The translations under genes and the position numbers were made by a program. Below the pieces are notes generated by a model. The model made no database searches. It worked only from the letters and a program-made list of their open reading frames with translations, and was not told the DNA's origin. Shown here piece after piece: positions 35,114-48,600 of a stretch of DNA of 64,000 nt (positions within the stretch are counted from its first letter, which is position 1; the number at the start of each line of letters is the position of its first letter). The stretch is from Chenopodium formosanum (Eukaryota > Streptophyta > Magnoliopsida > Caryophyllales > Amaranthaceae): NCBI GenBank assembly GCA_024500155.1, contig CM044857.1:38830001-38894000 (forward strand), read 5' to 3'.

Positions 35114-37405
35114 ATCCTATATATCTACATGGACTACCATCAATCAAAGCTACCTACTTATCGTCTCTACACAATTAGTTAGGGTTTGTGCTTGCATGTA
35201 AGTATACATAAGCATTGCTTGTTTGATTTTGCGCACTTTTTCGTGTCCCTTTTAAGGATTGTTTAAGGTTTTCTTCAAGAGTGATGGAGTATTTTTCATG
35301 TTTGCAAAATTTTCATTTCATCCAAAGAAGCAAGAAATTTATGTGTACCATGGAGGTACACTTAATTATATCATCACCTGATTTATGTATTTCTCGGTTA
35401 TTCAATATATATCGATCAAATTTCAAAGTAAGATCACATTACATTTAAGCTTCTCGGATTTAAGATTTCTTGTAAGATTTTTATTTCCTTCTTATAGATA
35501 GATGTTTCAATTGCTTTGGTTTGTTTCGACTCTTGTAAGTTTGTTATACTAGCTAGCTCCTTGCGTTTCTCTTCGAATCCATGCAAGCTTATTGTATATT
35601 ATTAATTTATATTAAAAATTAAGAAATCACAACAAGATTAACGCTCCATATATCTATTCTTATGATTTTATAAGTGCTTTATTTGAGGATTATATATACT
35701 AAATCTCATAATTCTTTGTGATTTAATTAATTTTATAGAATCAGATAAATATGAAACACGTACCCTACCATGCACGTACTAATTAAGCAGAGAATTAAAA
35801 TCATATGATTCTCATAATAGTTTATAATTTCTTCTGCTTTTTAATACGAAGTATATTGTTTTAGGGTATTAAGTGTAGAACCTTCTATGGAACCTTCTTA
35901 TTCTTAAGCAACTAAGTGTTAAATTATATTGAACAAGTTGAGAAGTGGGTCGATGTTTTTATTGAGCCCCACTTTATGTGTTATGATAGTTTTATAGGTG
36001 TACATGGAATGAAAATATTAGGCTAAAACTACTTGAGTACTTAATTGTACGGTGCATGGTTTCAAGATTTTTTTGTATTTTCAACGTGATGCTAATTGGT
36101 ATGGGGATATGGTGGTGGGGTGAAGTGGAGGAGAGATGTAGTCGTCGGGAGCTGGTGAAGGGCAACCGAGTGGTGATGGTGGTCATTCACAACCATCATC
36201 GGGCTTTGTAGGCTTGTGAAGGCTAAGTAGTGGACTAGTGGTGGTGGTGGTTATGGGGAGTAACTAGAATAGAGTCGGGGTTGTGTGTGAAGAGATTAAT
36301 TAAATGGTCAAAAGAATGGGACGTGCTTCCTTTATATATTCGCCTTTTTTGTTACCGCTTTTCTTGCATATTAATCACATTATTATTTGATTTGCTATGG
36401 TGAAGTCGGCAAGTTCGTTTTGCCTTGATGACTAGAATAATTATTCGATAAGAGATGCGAGGTTCTGACACTCAATAAAGCGTGTTTTCAAGAAAAAGTT
36501 TAAAAGTTAGATATTATTGGCCTAGTCCAAGCAATTGTCATGATACATCATTTTTGAGATAGTATGACTATTTGGGTTAATGTCATTATCATATAGATGA
36601 TGTCATGCGGTGAGTTATAAGAGATTAGAAATCATATACTCATATTTCGTAATACATATATGTGAAAATTAGAATTGTATTATTATTTCATTTATTTGCT
36701 AATAACCTCCTTTTCTTAAACTCTTAAACAATATTCACCCACACTTATTTCATCCATGACAATTTGGTAGAGTCCCATAATCTTAAGTTTTTATATTTAA
36801 AAAAAAAATCAATATTTCTGTAAATCAATATTATTGCCTCCATACCTATTAGGACATACACATAAATTTGTATTTTAGATTGGCTTAATATAATACAAAC
36901 TAGATTCAATTGTCAATTAGTATAATTGTAGTTAAAAGTTTAATTTTTATATTGTAGTTAGAAGTTTAATTTTTATATATGATCAATTATTAACTGTCAG
37001 ACGTTGACATCCTCTAATTTAGAACACAAACAAAAAGAAACGAAAAAGGTAAAGAAAAGAAGATAAAGACCTGTTCAAGTGGGGTACTGCATTGTGATTG
37101 GCTGTTGGTCAAGATTTAAACTCCCAGAAGTGTGGATATGGAAAAAATCCTTAATCCTTATCCAGTTGTATTTCAATTTGAATTCTAATAATAATAATAA
37201 TAGTAATAGTAATAACAATAATAAGAAGTTGTTGGTTTTAATTTGTACTCCGTATGTAGCTGTAGTTTTCTGGACATGCAAATAGTGGCTGGGGTCCTTC
37301 AATAATTGTGGGTCCGAACCAACAGAAATGGGTCTTCACGTGAACACTATCACGGCTGCCCTGAAAAGTCCTTACTTGCAATTTCAAGATATCTTTTAAT
37401 TGTTG
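35114..37405. other. 3' flank of the FPF1-like gene and intergenic DNA
   Basis: The first few hundred bases are probably 3' UTR. An (AAT/AGT)n microsatellite lies at about 37188-37224. No other gene is recognised. Confidence 0.55.
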
Positions 37406-37652
37406 TAAGAGTCTGTTTTCTTTAGCTTAAGTTCAGTTTAATTTAGTTCCAATTAATTTAGTTCAATTCAGCTCTAATAAGTTCAGTTCAGTTCAGTTTA
37501 TCTTTATATCTAATAATATTGTTAATGATAATTTAAGCCAAATTTCATACTTTTTAGCATATAATACAAAAACGATAATAATAACAACTTCAGTTCAGTT
37601 CAGTTCAATTCAGTTCAGCTCAACTCAATTCAATAAATTAAAACAGACCTTA
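37406..37652. mobile_element. MITE of the 'tctgtttt' / ttcagttcag type (copy 3 of the related group)
   Basis: Ends 'taagagtctgttttcttta' and inverted 'taaaacagacctta'. The interior has two arrays of 'gttca' pentamers (about 37485-37500 and 37589-37632). The build is like the 7099 and 31973 elements: short ends plus simple-repeat arms containing ttcagt or tgaact. Confidence 0.6.
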
Positions 37653-37985
37653 ATATATACTCGGGTGTATATAAGTTGTTTTTTTTATTTTTATTTATTC
37701 ATATGATTACTTACTTATACCATATACCTAAGTGTTCGGCTCGTTTGTTCATTTGGAGAATTATTTGGATACTTTGTTTACTTTTTTTTTTCATTGAGAG
37801 CTTTAAGTGATCATACAAACGGATCTTGGACGTGAGTGTAAAATCGTGCACGTACCTACCTTTTGCCTCTTTGTTAGTCTTACCTATTTCTAATGATGAC
37901 CTTTTAAAACTATTGTATGTTATAAATTCTGCAACAAAGTGTATATATAAACGTGCGTGTTGCATAGAAGACCTATTAAATAAAC
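37653..37985. other. Intergenic, nothing recognised
   Basis: AT-rich. Open frames on both strands overlap without a recognisable domain. Confidence 0.5.
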
Positions 37986-38190
37986 TGATAGAGTATAAAA
38001 CATATTCCTGGACCTCAACCATCAGTTTAAGCTTTTGGTTGAATTGGTCCACTAACATGGTATCGGAGCCAGCGTGACACAAAGGTCACGGGTTCGAATC
38101 TCATCTGCCCCTCCTTCAAAGTGGAATTAATTCGCACCAGGTATGGGTGGGCCTGTAATTTGTACTTCTGAGTTGTGATAAAATATGGAT
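37986..38190 (+). mobile_element. 3'-truncated TRIM/SMART-type element
   Basis: A 72-bp LTR (37986-38057, tgatagagtataaaac ... ccactaaca) is followed by the primer site tggtatcggagcc and an internal region with the same order of landmarks as the 26637 copy ('ggttcgaatctc', 'gtggaattaatt', 'caggtatgggtgggcc'). No second LTR follows, so the 3' end is missing. Confidence 0.8.
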
Positions 38191-40766
38191 GCACACGAAA
38201 GTTTAATGGGACCAAATATAATGCGGAATAAATTAAAACAAATAAAAATTTCCATAAATTACATACAAATACTTGATTAAATTACAAATTGTACTCAATA
38301 TTTTGGTGGAAAACTTACTCCACACCTACACTTGTACTTAAGATGAGCATTTATGGGGGCAGGATTTAAACCTTCAAGCTATAATTAAAAATATAAATAA
38401 ATACTTAATCATTGTGACATATAAAATTCTATATCAATATTTAAGATAATAATTTTTTTAAAATTTCGATGATCACTTCATAAAATTACTTGAGGTCGAG
38501 CCCTCATGAGCCCTAAAATGAAGATCCTCCCCTTTATTGAGTACTACTTCCCAATGTTGTGGGAGCTCTTAGCTCACTATCCAATAACTTCGGTAGAACA
38601 CTACTCCGTATTATTTCTACACCCAAAGATGATGTATGCATGCTATTTATAGTTCTACATATTGGTCCATGCACTTATAACTTTCTTCACCAAACTTACT
38701 AGTGTTTCCATCATAATATATCTTGTGTCATCCTTTAAGAATGTTTCATGCACTTTCTTTGTCTCATTTATAGATCTTTCTGTACAATGCTATTTTTTGC
38801 CTCGCATTTTCACCATAGATTCTTCTAAAAGCATTTCGTTTTCTAAAATTACTCCTACAAGTTGAAAACCAAGATATTTGTGATATCAGCTAAACTATCA
38901 CCATTTAATTTTAAACACATGTGATATCACCTAAAGTATTCACCATTTAATATGCTGATGTCTAGTAAAGACTTATCTTAGAGTAAGTGAAATTTCAACT
39001 TGAAGGATAATTATGTAATTCCACCCATAATAAATTCATTTTAAATTTAATCTGCGAATCTTAATCTTTTATTAGGTTACAAGATCGAGGCTAAGGGTTG
39101 TAATTCGAACTCACCACTTAATGACCAAATAGTCACTCATATTTTAGGTCTTTTCTTCAAACAACTATATGTCTATATATGCTTGTCTATGATGAATCAC
39201 TTTGGCACACCACATATATGTATGGACCTATCAAATGATGGATACTCATCTTCATAATTTATTATTTAAACTTATATTCTCTTTAATCCACTATTGAGGA
39301 AAGAATCAAGATATGAAAAGGTAATGACCCTACCAATTCATTTATTGGATTAAAAAGCTAAAATCTAACTTTTGTGGTTAAAGGATATTTGTGAATCCAA
39401 CTGTATAAGTGGTCCAGTTCCATATCATTCTTGTAATGGCACTTTCAACCCAAGAATGAGAAGATAGGTTTAGAATTGTCCATGAAAAAACAGAAAAAGA
39501 TTGCAATATCTTTTTCTTTTATTTTGGGAGTGGATGTTAGAGATGAGGGGAGGTGGCAAAAAGCGACCCCTTTTTTTACAGTTGGATTGGAAGCTTGACT
39601 CTTTGACTACTTGAGCATCTTGAAATTGTCTTCGACACTTCTTGACCATATTCACTTACTATTTTTTCTTAAAAAGACCAATACATTTAAATGAAAAAAG
39701 TTCAAAATAATCAGTAGTAAAAATAAAAAAAATAAAAAAAACACTAGTTTTGTGATTGTAATTGGACAAATTATATATTTTACAAGAGTTGTTTTCAAAA
39801 AAATCAACTAGAATGAGTCTTGTTAAAAATAAATAATAAAAAAAGGGAGAAATACTTAAACTCATTCTAATAGGGAAATCAACTAAATAAAAATCAATTA
39901 AATTAAATGAGAAAACTTATGGGATTATCAAGAGAAGGTGGGAAAAGATCAAGGAATGAGAGTCAAAAGTGGGTAATGATAAGGAAAAAAGGTGCACAAG
40001 GAGCAAACATAGGGTAGTTTTTTTTTATTTATAACTATAGAAACAAACGGCCAGAAAATTTTATCACTACTCATTATCTATTTTACATGGTTTTTAATGC
40101 ACATTTTAAATTAGCTTACATTTTAATTAAGCTTGTATGGTTTTATTGTGCATTTGCCATGTTTTACTCTTAGCAAAATAAGACTAACATATTGGTTTAT
40201 GGTTATGAAAAACTTCAAAGCCTGAGATATATTTGTTGCAAAGACTTGATGGTCAAGCTTGCCTCTTAATAGATGAATTTCGTTGATGACTGATCAAACA
40301 AGAGTAGCTATTATACAAGGTCCAATCTCATTATTGATGGCAGCAACCTGTGCTTCTGGTCATATGCATATACATCCACATATATGGTGCATATACATAA
40401 CTTACAAGTAAACTGATTTTAATATCAAAAAACTACAATATCATGAGGAATAAATTTTAACGACAATTCATATTCCAACTTATAAGGGTAGTAAAATTCT
40501 ACTAGATGAAACATCCCTTCAATTTGTGCAGTTATTGATCGAATGCCAACATATACATATATCATACTACGAAACAGGAGCTATGTTACTAGATATGATT
40601 CCTTCAGGGCAAAAAAATAAAAAGTAAAAAATGCTACTAGATATGAAACCTGAACTGATTATGTCAGTACTAATACTAATACAGTAATAACAGAACATGC
40701 ATAGGATTCAACCTTAATTAGTATATTATAGCCATCCTCTCCCTGGTCCATTGCCAAAATATGGAT
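38191..40766. other. Intergenic, no gene recognised
   Basis: AT-rich. The right few hundred bases are probably the 3' UTR of RPA2 (minus strand). Confidence 0.55.
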
Positions 40767-43700
40767 TTATGCAGCAGTAGGCTTGAAGTGAAATTCATCG
40801 ATTGTAGAGTATATTAAGCCTTCATCCTCCAAACATGGGATGGATTCCCTAAGAACAGCAGGAAAACAACAGGTCATATGTTATGACTAATGAGGCATGC
40901 TTCTCATCTTTTAATTTTATATCTACAAACTACTTTAGAGGGGTAAGGGGATTGTGTAAGAGAAGTAATGATAGAGAGAGGGATTACATGAGCTTCTCCA
41001 CTGGAATCTTTAAATGCCGAGCAATTTCATCCCTGTGTACACCCTTTTCTTGGGCCCTAAAAGAATGCAAATTTTCAGTGAAACAGCATATAAAGCGCCA
41101 ATGTGATTAGGCATGAAGCAGTACCAAAGGGACTTTGATTTGCACATAAAACTAGAAATGTGAATTATTTAACTTGCAAAGAAACATTCCCACATATTAT
41201 GGAAAAAAGAGGATAGAAAGTAGCACAATTGAAGCATCAACAGAAAAATGGAACAAACATCTATCTAGACAACGAAACTTGCTGTCCAAAACATGAAAAG
41301 ATAAGGGATTTTAAAGTGATTCACAACTTACAGGCTTGAAGATTGCATTAAATAATCAAGTATCCTCTGATCAATGTCTTTTAAGCCATCAACACTCATT
41401 TGCATTGAGAACTGTAGTAGAAAAAGAATAATTAGAAAAAGTGCAAGATAAATTAGAGCAAGCAAGCTGATAACAATCATTGGTGTCTCAAGCTTACTTG
41501 ATTAGGTGGAGATGAGTGAATTCCATTGGATTCAACTTTGACTGGAGTGCTATGCGATGATTCCATTGTCTGACCTTGAGTGAGGGAGTCCCCTTTCTGC
41601 TTAAGTACAAATAAGTACATGCAAAGTGAGATTAAATTCGCACTGCAAATACAATATTCCTGAACTTGTGGAAGCCCTGTGGTGGAGATAAAAATAATCT
41701 ACCTGTGACTTGTGGTTGACAATATGCTGGTGAATGCACTCTACATGATGGAGGGTAACCTCATTAAAATTAATGATAGGCCTGCAAGCACCAAATTAGT
41801 CACCAGATTGCCATACAATTACAAACTATAATTAACGTCTGGCTAACATTCAATGAATTACAAGTAACAAGACATTTCAGAATGATAGGATTGGCCTAGT
41901 GTTCTGAAGGCTGCATTTTTTGAAGGTTATTGCACCCCCTCTTATAAACTTATAAAATTACATGAGCCCTCAGTGAAACATCTAGGCTGCTATTTCTAAA
42001 ATAAAAATGTTTTATCATGGCTTCCTTCAATTCTTCAAAATTCAAAGTGAAATTAATCAGAATCCACAAACACCACAACAATAAATGAAATCTTGAAAAT
42101 CAGCAACATTTACCAGAAACAAATTTTGTGCCTGCACAACCTATTACAGTATTAACTATTAGGCCATAAACTTGTTTCAATACCTTGGCGAAAAGTTAAA
42201 CACTCATTTAATTTTAAATTCACCCTGTTCCATGACAAGGACCAATAACAAACAAGCATCTTCAAGGATGTACTAAGCAACAATATGAAAAAAGTCAATA
42301 ATCACTTGAACAACAAGAAATAACAAACAAGCATCTTCAAGGATGTACTAAGCAACAATATGAAAAAAGTCAATAATCACTTGAACAACTAGAAGTTATT
42401 TCTGCAATTTTTAATGCAACAAACTTATATTATTAAGCCATTATAATTGTTTACACAAAATTTTGCTGTCCTCAATTAACTACAAGGCGAGAATGTGAGA
42501 TCACCATATAGTAACATGATTTAAAAAATTAAAGGAATATGAAAAAAGGATTTTAAGACATACCGCATGTTAAACACAGCTATTTCATTGTAGCCTCTGG
42601 TGTTCCTTAAGTGACCAACTAGCCGAACATACATGCCCTCTCTGTTGCAAACAAAACCATCTCACCATTAGGCATTGAGGCAAACAACAAGACACAACAA
42701 ATTTAAGTCATTTACTTACTCAATAACCTCCATTTGCTTCCTATCGAAAGGTTCATTCAGCCTGGACAGAAATTGAGCAAGAATGTAAAACATTAACAAG
42801 TCAAGCAAGAAAGACAAACAAGACCTTTACACCATTAGAATTCACCAATTCAAACACAACCCTCATTCAAAATACAGATACTACAGATTACTCAAAAGTG
42901 TTGAGCTCAATTCTTAAAAATGAAAATAATCATTTCATCTTCATGTTGACACAAATGATTAAAAAAAGCATGTTATATCATTGAAAAACTCAAACCAATG
43001 GAATGGAAAACGTTACCATCTTTTACATCCAATACGTCCAGTTCCATCATCAAGGGTGAACGATACATCAGTCACCTTTTCTGTTTTATCAAGTACCATT
43101 CCCACCAATTTAACCTGAAACCATTAAACAATTGACCAAAAATAATCTCAAATGTTGTAAGCATACAAGAATAGAACATGTAAATTCAACAATTTAGATA
43201 ATGTGAATCACCTTACTCCAAAAGGTGACTTTAAATCCTTAAACAATCCTAACATCAAACTTGTCCTTATCCCAATAGGTAAAATTATAAAATGTTGATA
43301 TATAAAAAAACTATACATCGAAACAATTTTAAGATCCTACATTTTTATGAATTTTCTTGTCTATAATATAATCACCAACATTGGTTAAAATGGAGTATAT
43401 ATGAATAGCCTTACAATATTCGTACAAGCTAAGAAGCGCACACAACACTTGCTGCCTTGCCGAACCAAATTCTAGAAGTATTAGTTACAAGGATGTTCTT
43501 AGTATTTTTACTCATGTTCACTTAGGATTCAATTTGATACTAAAAGGCTAAGACCAAAATTACTTTCTTTAACATTTCAAAACACATACTTATAAAACAT
43601 ACAGCAAAAAAATACAAGTAAACCTTCTAATAGTAGGTTGACTTCAAAATATAAATGTTCCATAAAAGTCATTTACATCTATCACATAACATTTTTTTTT

Positions 43701-44241
43701 ACCTAAAACATTTCCAATATTTTTTTTAAGCAACTATAATTCAATATATATCACAAATCAATCTTAAAATCTTCAACATATTGCATCAGAAAGAAAAAAC
43801 AGCAATTTGCAATTCAATTCAAATCAAAAACCCTAGATCAATCAAAAATTCAATTCCAAAATTTTCAGCTTGAGAAGCAAAACTGAGTAATCATGCATAA
43901 AATCAACAAAAAATTTAGACAATAATGAGGAAGAAATGTTACGTTGGTGACATCGACGCCGTCGAGGTTGAAACTGGATTTATCGTCGGCGTTGGAGTGA
44001 GAAGCTTGGCTGATTTGCTTCACTGTTACTGGAATTGTTCCCTGCGGATCTCTACTCTGCTCATCCAAAATCAAAATCAAAATCAATATTAAATAATTCC
44101 ATAATTAAATGAAAATAATTGGAAAAAAAATCGCGAAAAAAGGGGATTAGGTTATACTTTAGCAGGAGAAGGAGTGGAATCAGATTGAGTGAATTGAGAA
44201 GATGAGAAACCATTGTCGTACTGGCTTTGAGAGAACATCAT
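40767..44241 (-). CDS. RPA2: Replication protein A 32-kDa subunit (RPA2/RPA32), 274 aa
   Basis: Ten exons, read right to left: 44158-44241, 43943-44056, 43017-43114, 42720-42761, 42564-42641, 41703-41781, 41498-41596, 41332-41411, 40988-41056, 40767-40848; all frames close and sum to 825 nt. The protein is the middle subunit of the trimer that coats single-stranded DNA in replication, repair and recombination. The N-terminus (MMFSQSQYDNGFSSSQF) is Ser/Gln-rich, the usual phosphorylation region. Residues about 45-165 are the OB fold (VKLVGMVLDKTEKVTDVSF, DDGTGRIGCKRW, VRLVGHLRNTRGYNEIAVF). A linker precedes the C-terminal winged helix (RILDYLMQSS, GVHRDEIARHLKIPVEKL, ECL-type end DEGLIYSTIDEFHFK), which contacts repair proteins. 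The length is normal for plants. A 75-bp tandem duplication lies in intron 5. Confidence 0.96.
42244..42393 (-). repeat. 75-bp tandem duplication in RPA2 intron 5
   Basis: Two near-perfect head-to-tail copies (42244-42318 and 42319-42393) beginning 'aataacaaacaagcatcttc'. They lie in an intron and do not touch splice sites. Confidence 0.93.
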
Positions 44242-44363
44242 CTTGATATTTTAGAGAGAGAAAGTTATTCTTGAGAGAGAAAGAGTGAGTTTGGGAGTTT
44301 GAATTGAAATGGGGGAAAATGGTGGAGGAGAGGGTTATTTATCCCATAGAGGTAAGTGGATGT

Positions 44364-44395
44364 TTTTAGCGCCATTTTTTGTTGGTTTTCCCGCC
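44364..44395 (-). promoter_or_regulatory. E2F-type sites upstream of RPA2
   Basis: 'ttttcccgcc' at 44386-44395 matches the E2F consensus TTTSSCGC closely. A second, weaker core 'agcgccattt' lies at 44368-44377. They sit 120-155 bp before the RPA2 ATG. S-phase genes such as RPA subunits are known E2F targets in plants; binding here is inferred. Confidence 0.6.
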
Positions 44396-45605
44396 TTTTC
44401 TGTTTTTTTCTTGTTGATGATGAAGATTTTAAAAACCTCCCTTTTTCTTTTTCATTTATTAGGGGTTAGATTGATGCTCCTCTCCTTTTTTTTATCCTCT
44501 TTTATTCGCTCTGAAAAGGGTAAAGGTTTTTTCATTTGCGGTTGAAAAAAATTGACGAAACTAAAAAAAATGGTGAGATTAAATGAAGTATTTGTGAAAG
44601 TAAAGTTGTGGTCCCTATAACAAAAATAATAATATCTGGTCAAATCTAAAGAAATAAACTAAAAAGGGAAATAAGACAAACATTAAGGGGATGGAAAGAA
44701 TATAGAGTACTTCATAGTATGGAGTTATCATTCTAAAATTTCAAAAAATAAAGATAAAATGGAAAATGTGTTCTGTACACCAGGGATATTTGCTCAATTA
44801 TTGAATGAGCGAAAATTAATAAGCAAATAATCCGGGTGTATAATGGAAATATGGAATGATAGGTTCATAGGAGTGTAAGTACTTTACAAAGCCGGTTAAG
44901 TTTGATCCATTTCATAGCAAGTTTAGGGCAATTGTGTTCAGCTTTCAGATCATTCTTAGGTTGGGTAAACAAATTTTGTCATGTTTGTGTGCACAACATT
45001 GAACGCGGCAAGAACTGAGGATACATGTCAAGGCACTTAAAAATGTGACCTTTTAAAAGAGTTCTAGGTATGCTGATAGAATTGCATATTCCCAAATTTC
45101 CAATACTTTATCTACGAAACATGAAGAGCAATTCATAACTCCGTAAATGCAGTAACCAGTAGTTGGTAAAACCAAGTCGTAAACAGTCTGATTTCTGGAA
45201 AGTTTGGGGATTATAGGAGCATTGTGCTCCAGGTGGAACACATCCTGCCTTGGGGTGCACAGTGATCGGTGGGACTAAGTCCATTAGTCTAGTATACATG
45301 CATTGACATACAAAATCAAAGACTTAATTGATTAGTGTGGCCAATGGTAACAATTATGCAATTCCAAGAAAATTATTTACTCAACCATCAAAACCGGTTG
45401 AATTATGAGCGTTTCTTGTGAACTACAAAGTGAGCATTTGCTTGATAAAGAGATCAATTCTATCAGATTTTAAATGATTCCTACTACTTTTCATGTCAAA
45501 TTCAAAAGTACAAGGATCCAGACTCGTCTTCAAAAACACGGCATCCCTGGTGTGAAATCCAAGTATCCAACTTCAACTTTCTTTACGTCCAACCATGGCA
45601 CTTCT
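44396..45605. other. Intergenic between RPA2 promoter and EF-Tu 3' end
   Basis: The right end is EF-Tu 3' UTR. A stretch at about 45120-45290 on the minus strand carries a Cys-containing frame (KAGCVPPGAQCSYNP) that weakly recalls Caryophyllales knottin-type peptides but soon breaks frame. No other gene is recognised. Confidence 0.5.
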
Positions 45606-48600
45606 CTAGCTGATAACTTTAGAAACCACACCAGCACCAACTGTTCGACCTCCCTCCCTCAAAGCAAATCTTTGCCCTGTTCGAAGACAATGAGTTAGTG
45701 CTACTACATCAGAGGAATATAATTTTATTTAACATAACAAGAACCTGACAAAGTTAAAGTATTCAAACAAGAGCAGAACCAACTATCTAGTTTATCACTA
45801 ATGATTTTTTGGAATAGAAATTTGTTAAGCAGGCTTCATTGACTCCATGTATCACTGGATTCTGCTAGATTCATCACATACTCCTGAGATCTCCAGAAGT
45901 AACCAACATTTCATTAAATTAAATCACTAAATCCAAGAAGCATGACTCGTAAAGTATACACTCTCTTTAATCACTCAGCACTCACAAAGGTCCATATGGG
46001 CGGGTTTCCCAAGTGAAAGTTGTCAGCAAACAGCTCAATCAAAGATCAAAAATCACATAATCTCTTCTTACTACAATGGTCAGAACCTCAGAACAAAGGG
46101 CAAGGTTACGAAAATTTCCATTGCAGATATACAGTATTGAGTTTTGCGAAAAAGAACATACATCTTTGACTCCTATCAAGCCACTTACTAATCCAAGAGA
46201 ACATCGTACAATTAATTCGATAATAGTCACTCTCCCAAATCCAAATTTCTGGTAAAAACTCATCCTCTCATCGGGGAAAAAGAGAGGGGACAGAGAAAGT
46301 TTAAAAGAAGAGGCTGCAATTTTCATAATACAATTTTTGTCACAAACTACTGTTTCTGTGCAGCATTTTAACTAACTTGTCACTATTTACAGTTCTTTTT
46401 TCTTTTTTTTGGGAACAAAAGTTTTAATTTACAGCTCATCAAACTAAAGTCCACTTTTATTGCTTATTTATTCTACCACGTACAGAAATTCAGAATGGCT
46501 ATAGCTAGCCAAACTAGGATCTAGCCAAACCAATGAGATGAAAAGACAAGCCATTTATATGATTAACAGCCACAGACACTAGCATTGAAGTTACAGTCTT
46601 AAACCAAACCACACAACATCATAGCTTATGCAATGGTACAAAAGAGCTTCATACCTGGTTCAAGAGGAACAGGTGATATCAATTCAAAAGTAGCAGTCAC
46701 ATTGTCACCAGGCAAAACCATCTTTACTTCTTCTGGCAACTCAATTTTGCCAGTAACATCTGCTGTTCTCAAATAGAACTGAGGCCTGTAGTTGGAGACA
46801 AAGGCTGTATGACGACCACCTTCATCCTTGGTGAGAACATATATTTCTGCTTCAAACCTTTTGAATGTTTTGCAACTTCCTGGTTTAGCAACCACCTAAA
46901 GTAATCAAGAGATAAGAGCACATCAATAGCAGCTTAATGATTTAGTGTCAAGCACAAACTGAAGTTCAGCATTAAAAATGTAGGTAAACACAACTTTGAC
47001 TTACATTTGGAGAAATAGAAACAAGGAGTATAATATTTCATGAGAAACCATAGCAAGTCCAAGCATTTTGCTAGTCTTACAGGTCCTTCAAATGCCTTGT
47101 ATAATTTCTTTACTAATTCACATAAATGATAACAAAAAGCGGTAAGTTGAACCAAATATAAAGTATCAAATGCCTTCCATAATTTCTTTCCTTATCCATC
47201 CAGTATTTGAATTGGTTTCTTTCCTAATCCATCCTATACTTGGAGTTTTCCCCTTTAAGACATTAGGAACTCAACTATTATCTTTAGTGTGATGCCATTT
47301 GAGCAATTAAGGTATGGTTATAGACTTATAGTTGCCTTGCTTCTCATTAGTACCTTGTAAATGGCTAAGCATCTATGGCCCCATGAGTATGACATTATCC
47401 TTGACTTATGAAAAGCCCTGAAGTAATCCTCTAATATCATACTGATTATCAGACCCTTATAAGGTCTTTTACACTCATCTTCAATTACGAGTTCATAAAC
47501 CAAGATTACATCGAAGTTATTTGTATAAAAAAAAAAAATAAGAATAAGAATAAATAAGCCAGAAAACAGTGTTAAAACATCAAGTGAAACTACCATAGAG
47601 GACACGATGTTCTTCTGAAATTATTTTTTTTGTGCGTGTGGGAAGAAAGAGAGGGGGGGGGGGGGGGGAATTCGGAGTAGAAAGTGAGATGAGAATGTGA
47701 GGTTAAAAAAACAGACTAGATCAATGTACCTGTCCTCGCTGTACATCTTCCCTCTTCAGTCCACGCAAAAGAAGACCCACATTGTCTCCAGCCTAGAATA
47801 TGTTATACATGCAGAATTTTTAGTTCACATAACATAAATAATATAACAAATATCCAAATTGCAAAAATCAACTTTAATAATTTACCTGACCGTGATCCAA
47901 AATTTTCTTAAACATCTCCACACCAGTCACCGTAGTTTTCACTGGACCACCCTGTAGTTTAAACAGTAGGATCAAGATAAAACACTAGTTACAGTTTAAA
48001 GGAAAGAAAACATCTTCAAGAACATCCACCAAAAGAATTGTAAAGCATGCATAAGTTTTAGGTTTCAAACAGCTCATCATATTATAAAAAGCATAGCAAC
48101 AAGTTTCAACTGTACCGGCATCAACCCCAAAATCTCTACGTCCTCTCCAACTTTGATCATGCCCTGTTCAACACGACCAGTCACCACTGTTCCACGTCCC
48201 TGCGTCAGGAGATAATAAAAATCAGCTTCGCTAATGTAGGCCATCTCACCACTAGTTTACATATAATGAGGTGTCAGCAACAAACCTCAGTTTACGAGAA
48301 GGTTAGCAACTTAGCACAGTAACTAATGTCAGTTGCTCTACCAATATTATTTATAGCATTCATGGTATTACACTATTACTGTCTACCTTAAAACTCACAA
48401 AATAGTAAGCAGTTAAGCACATCCTCACTATGTAACATTCACACGCTCTTCATGTTTAGAATATCAATTTCAAACAATATCAAATTATCAAGTACACACT
48501 CATATACCAACTATGCCTAACAATATAACAAGTAAGCAAGCAGCAAATGTCAATAACTCTTTATTCTTTAGAAAAAACCGACATAAGTCTCACGTACCTG

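Noticed and set aside
36000..36300. GC-richer stretch with frames on the minus strand (Ser/His/Pro-rich)
   Set aside because: No conserved motif, splice structure or start context was found.
38058..38105. Possible tRNA or SINE start (tggtatcggagcc ... ggttcgaatc)
   Set aside because: It directly follows a 72-bp LTR and matches the other SMART-type copy, so it is a primer site and internal region.
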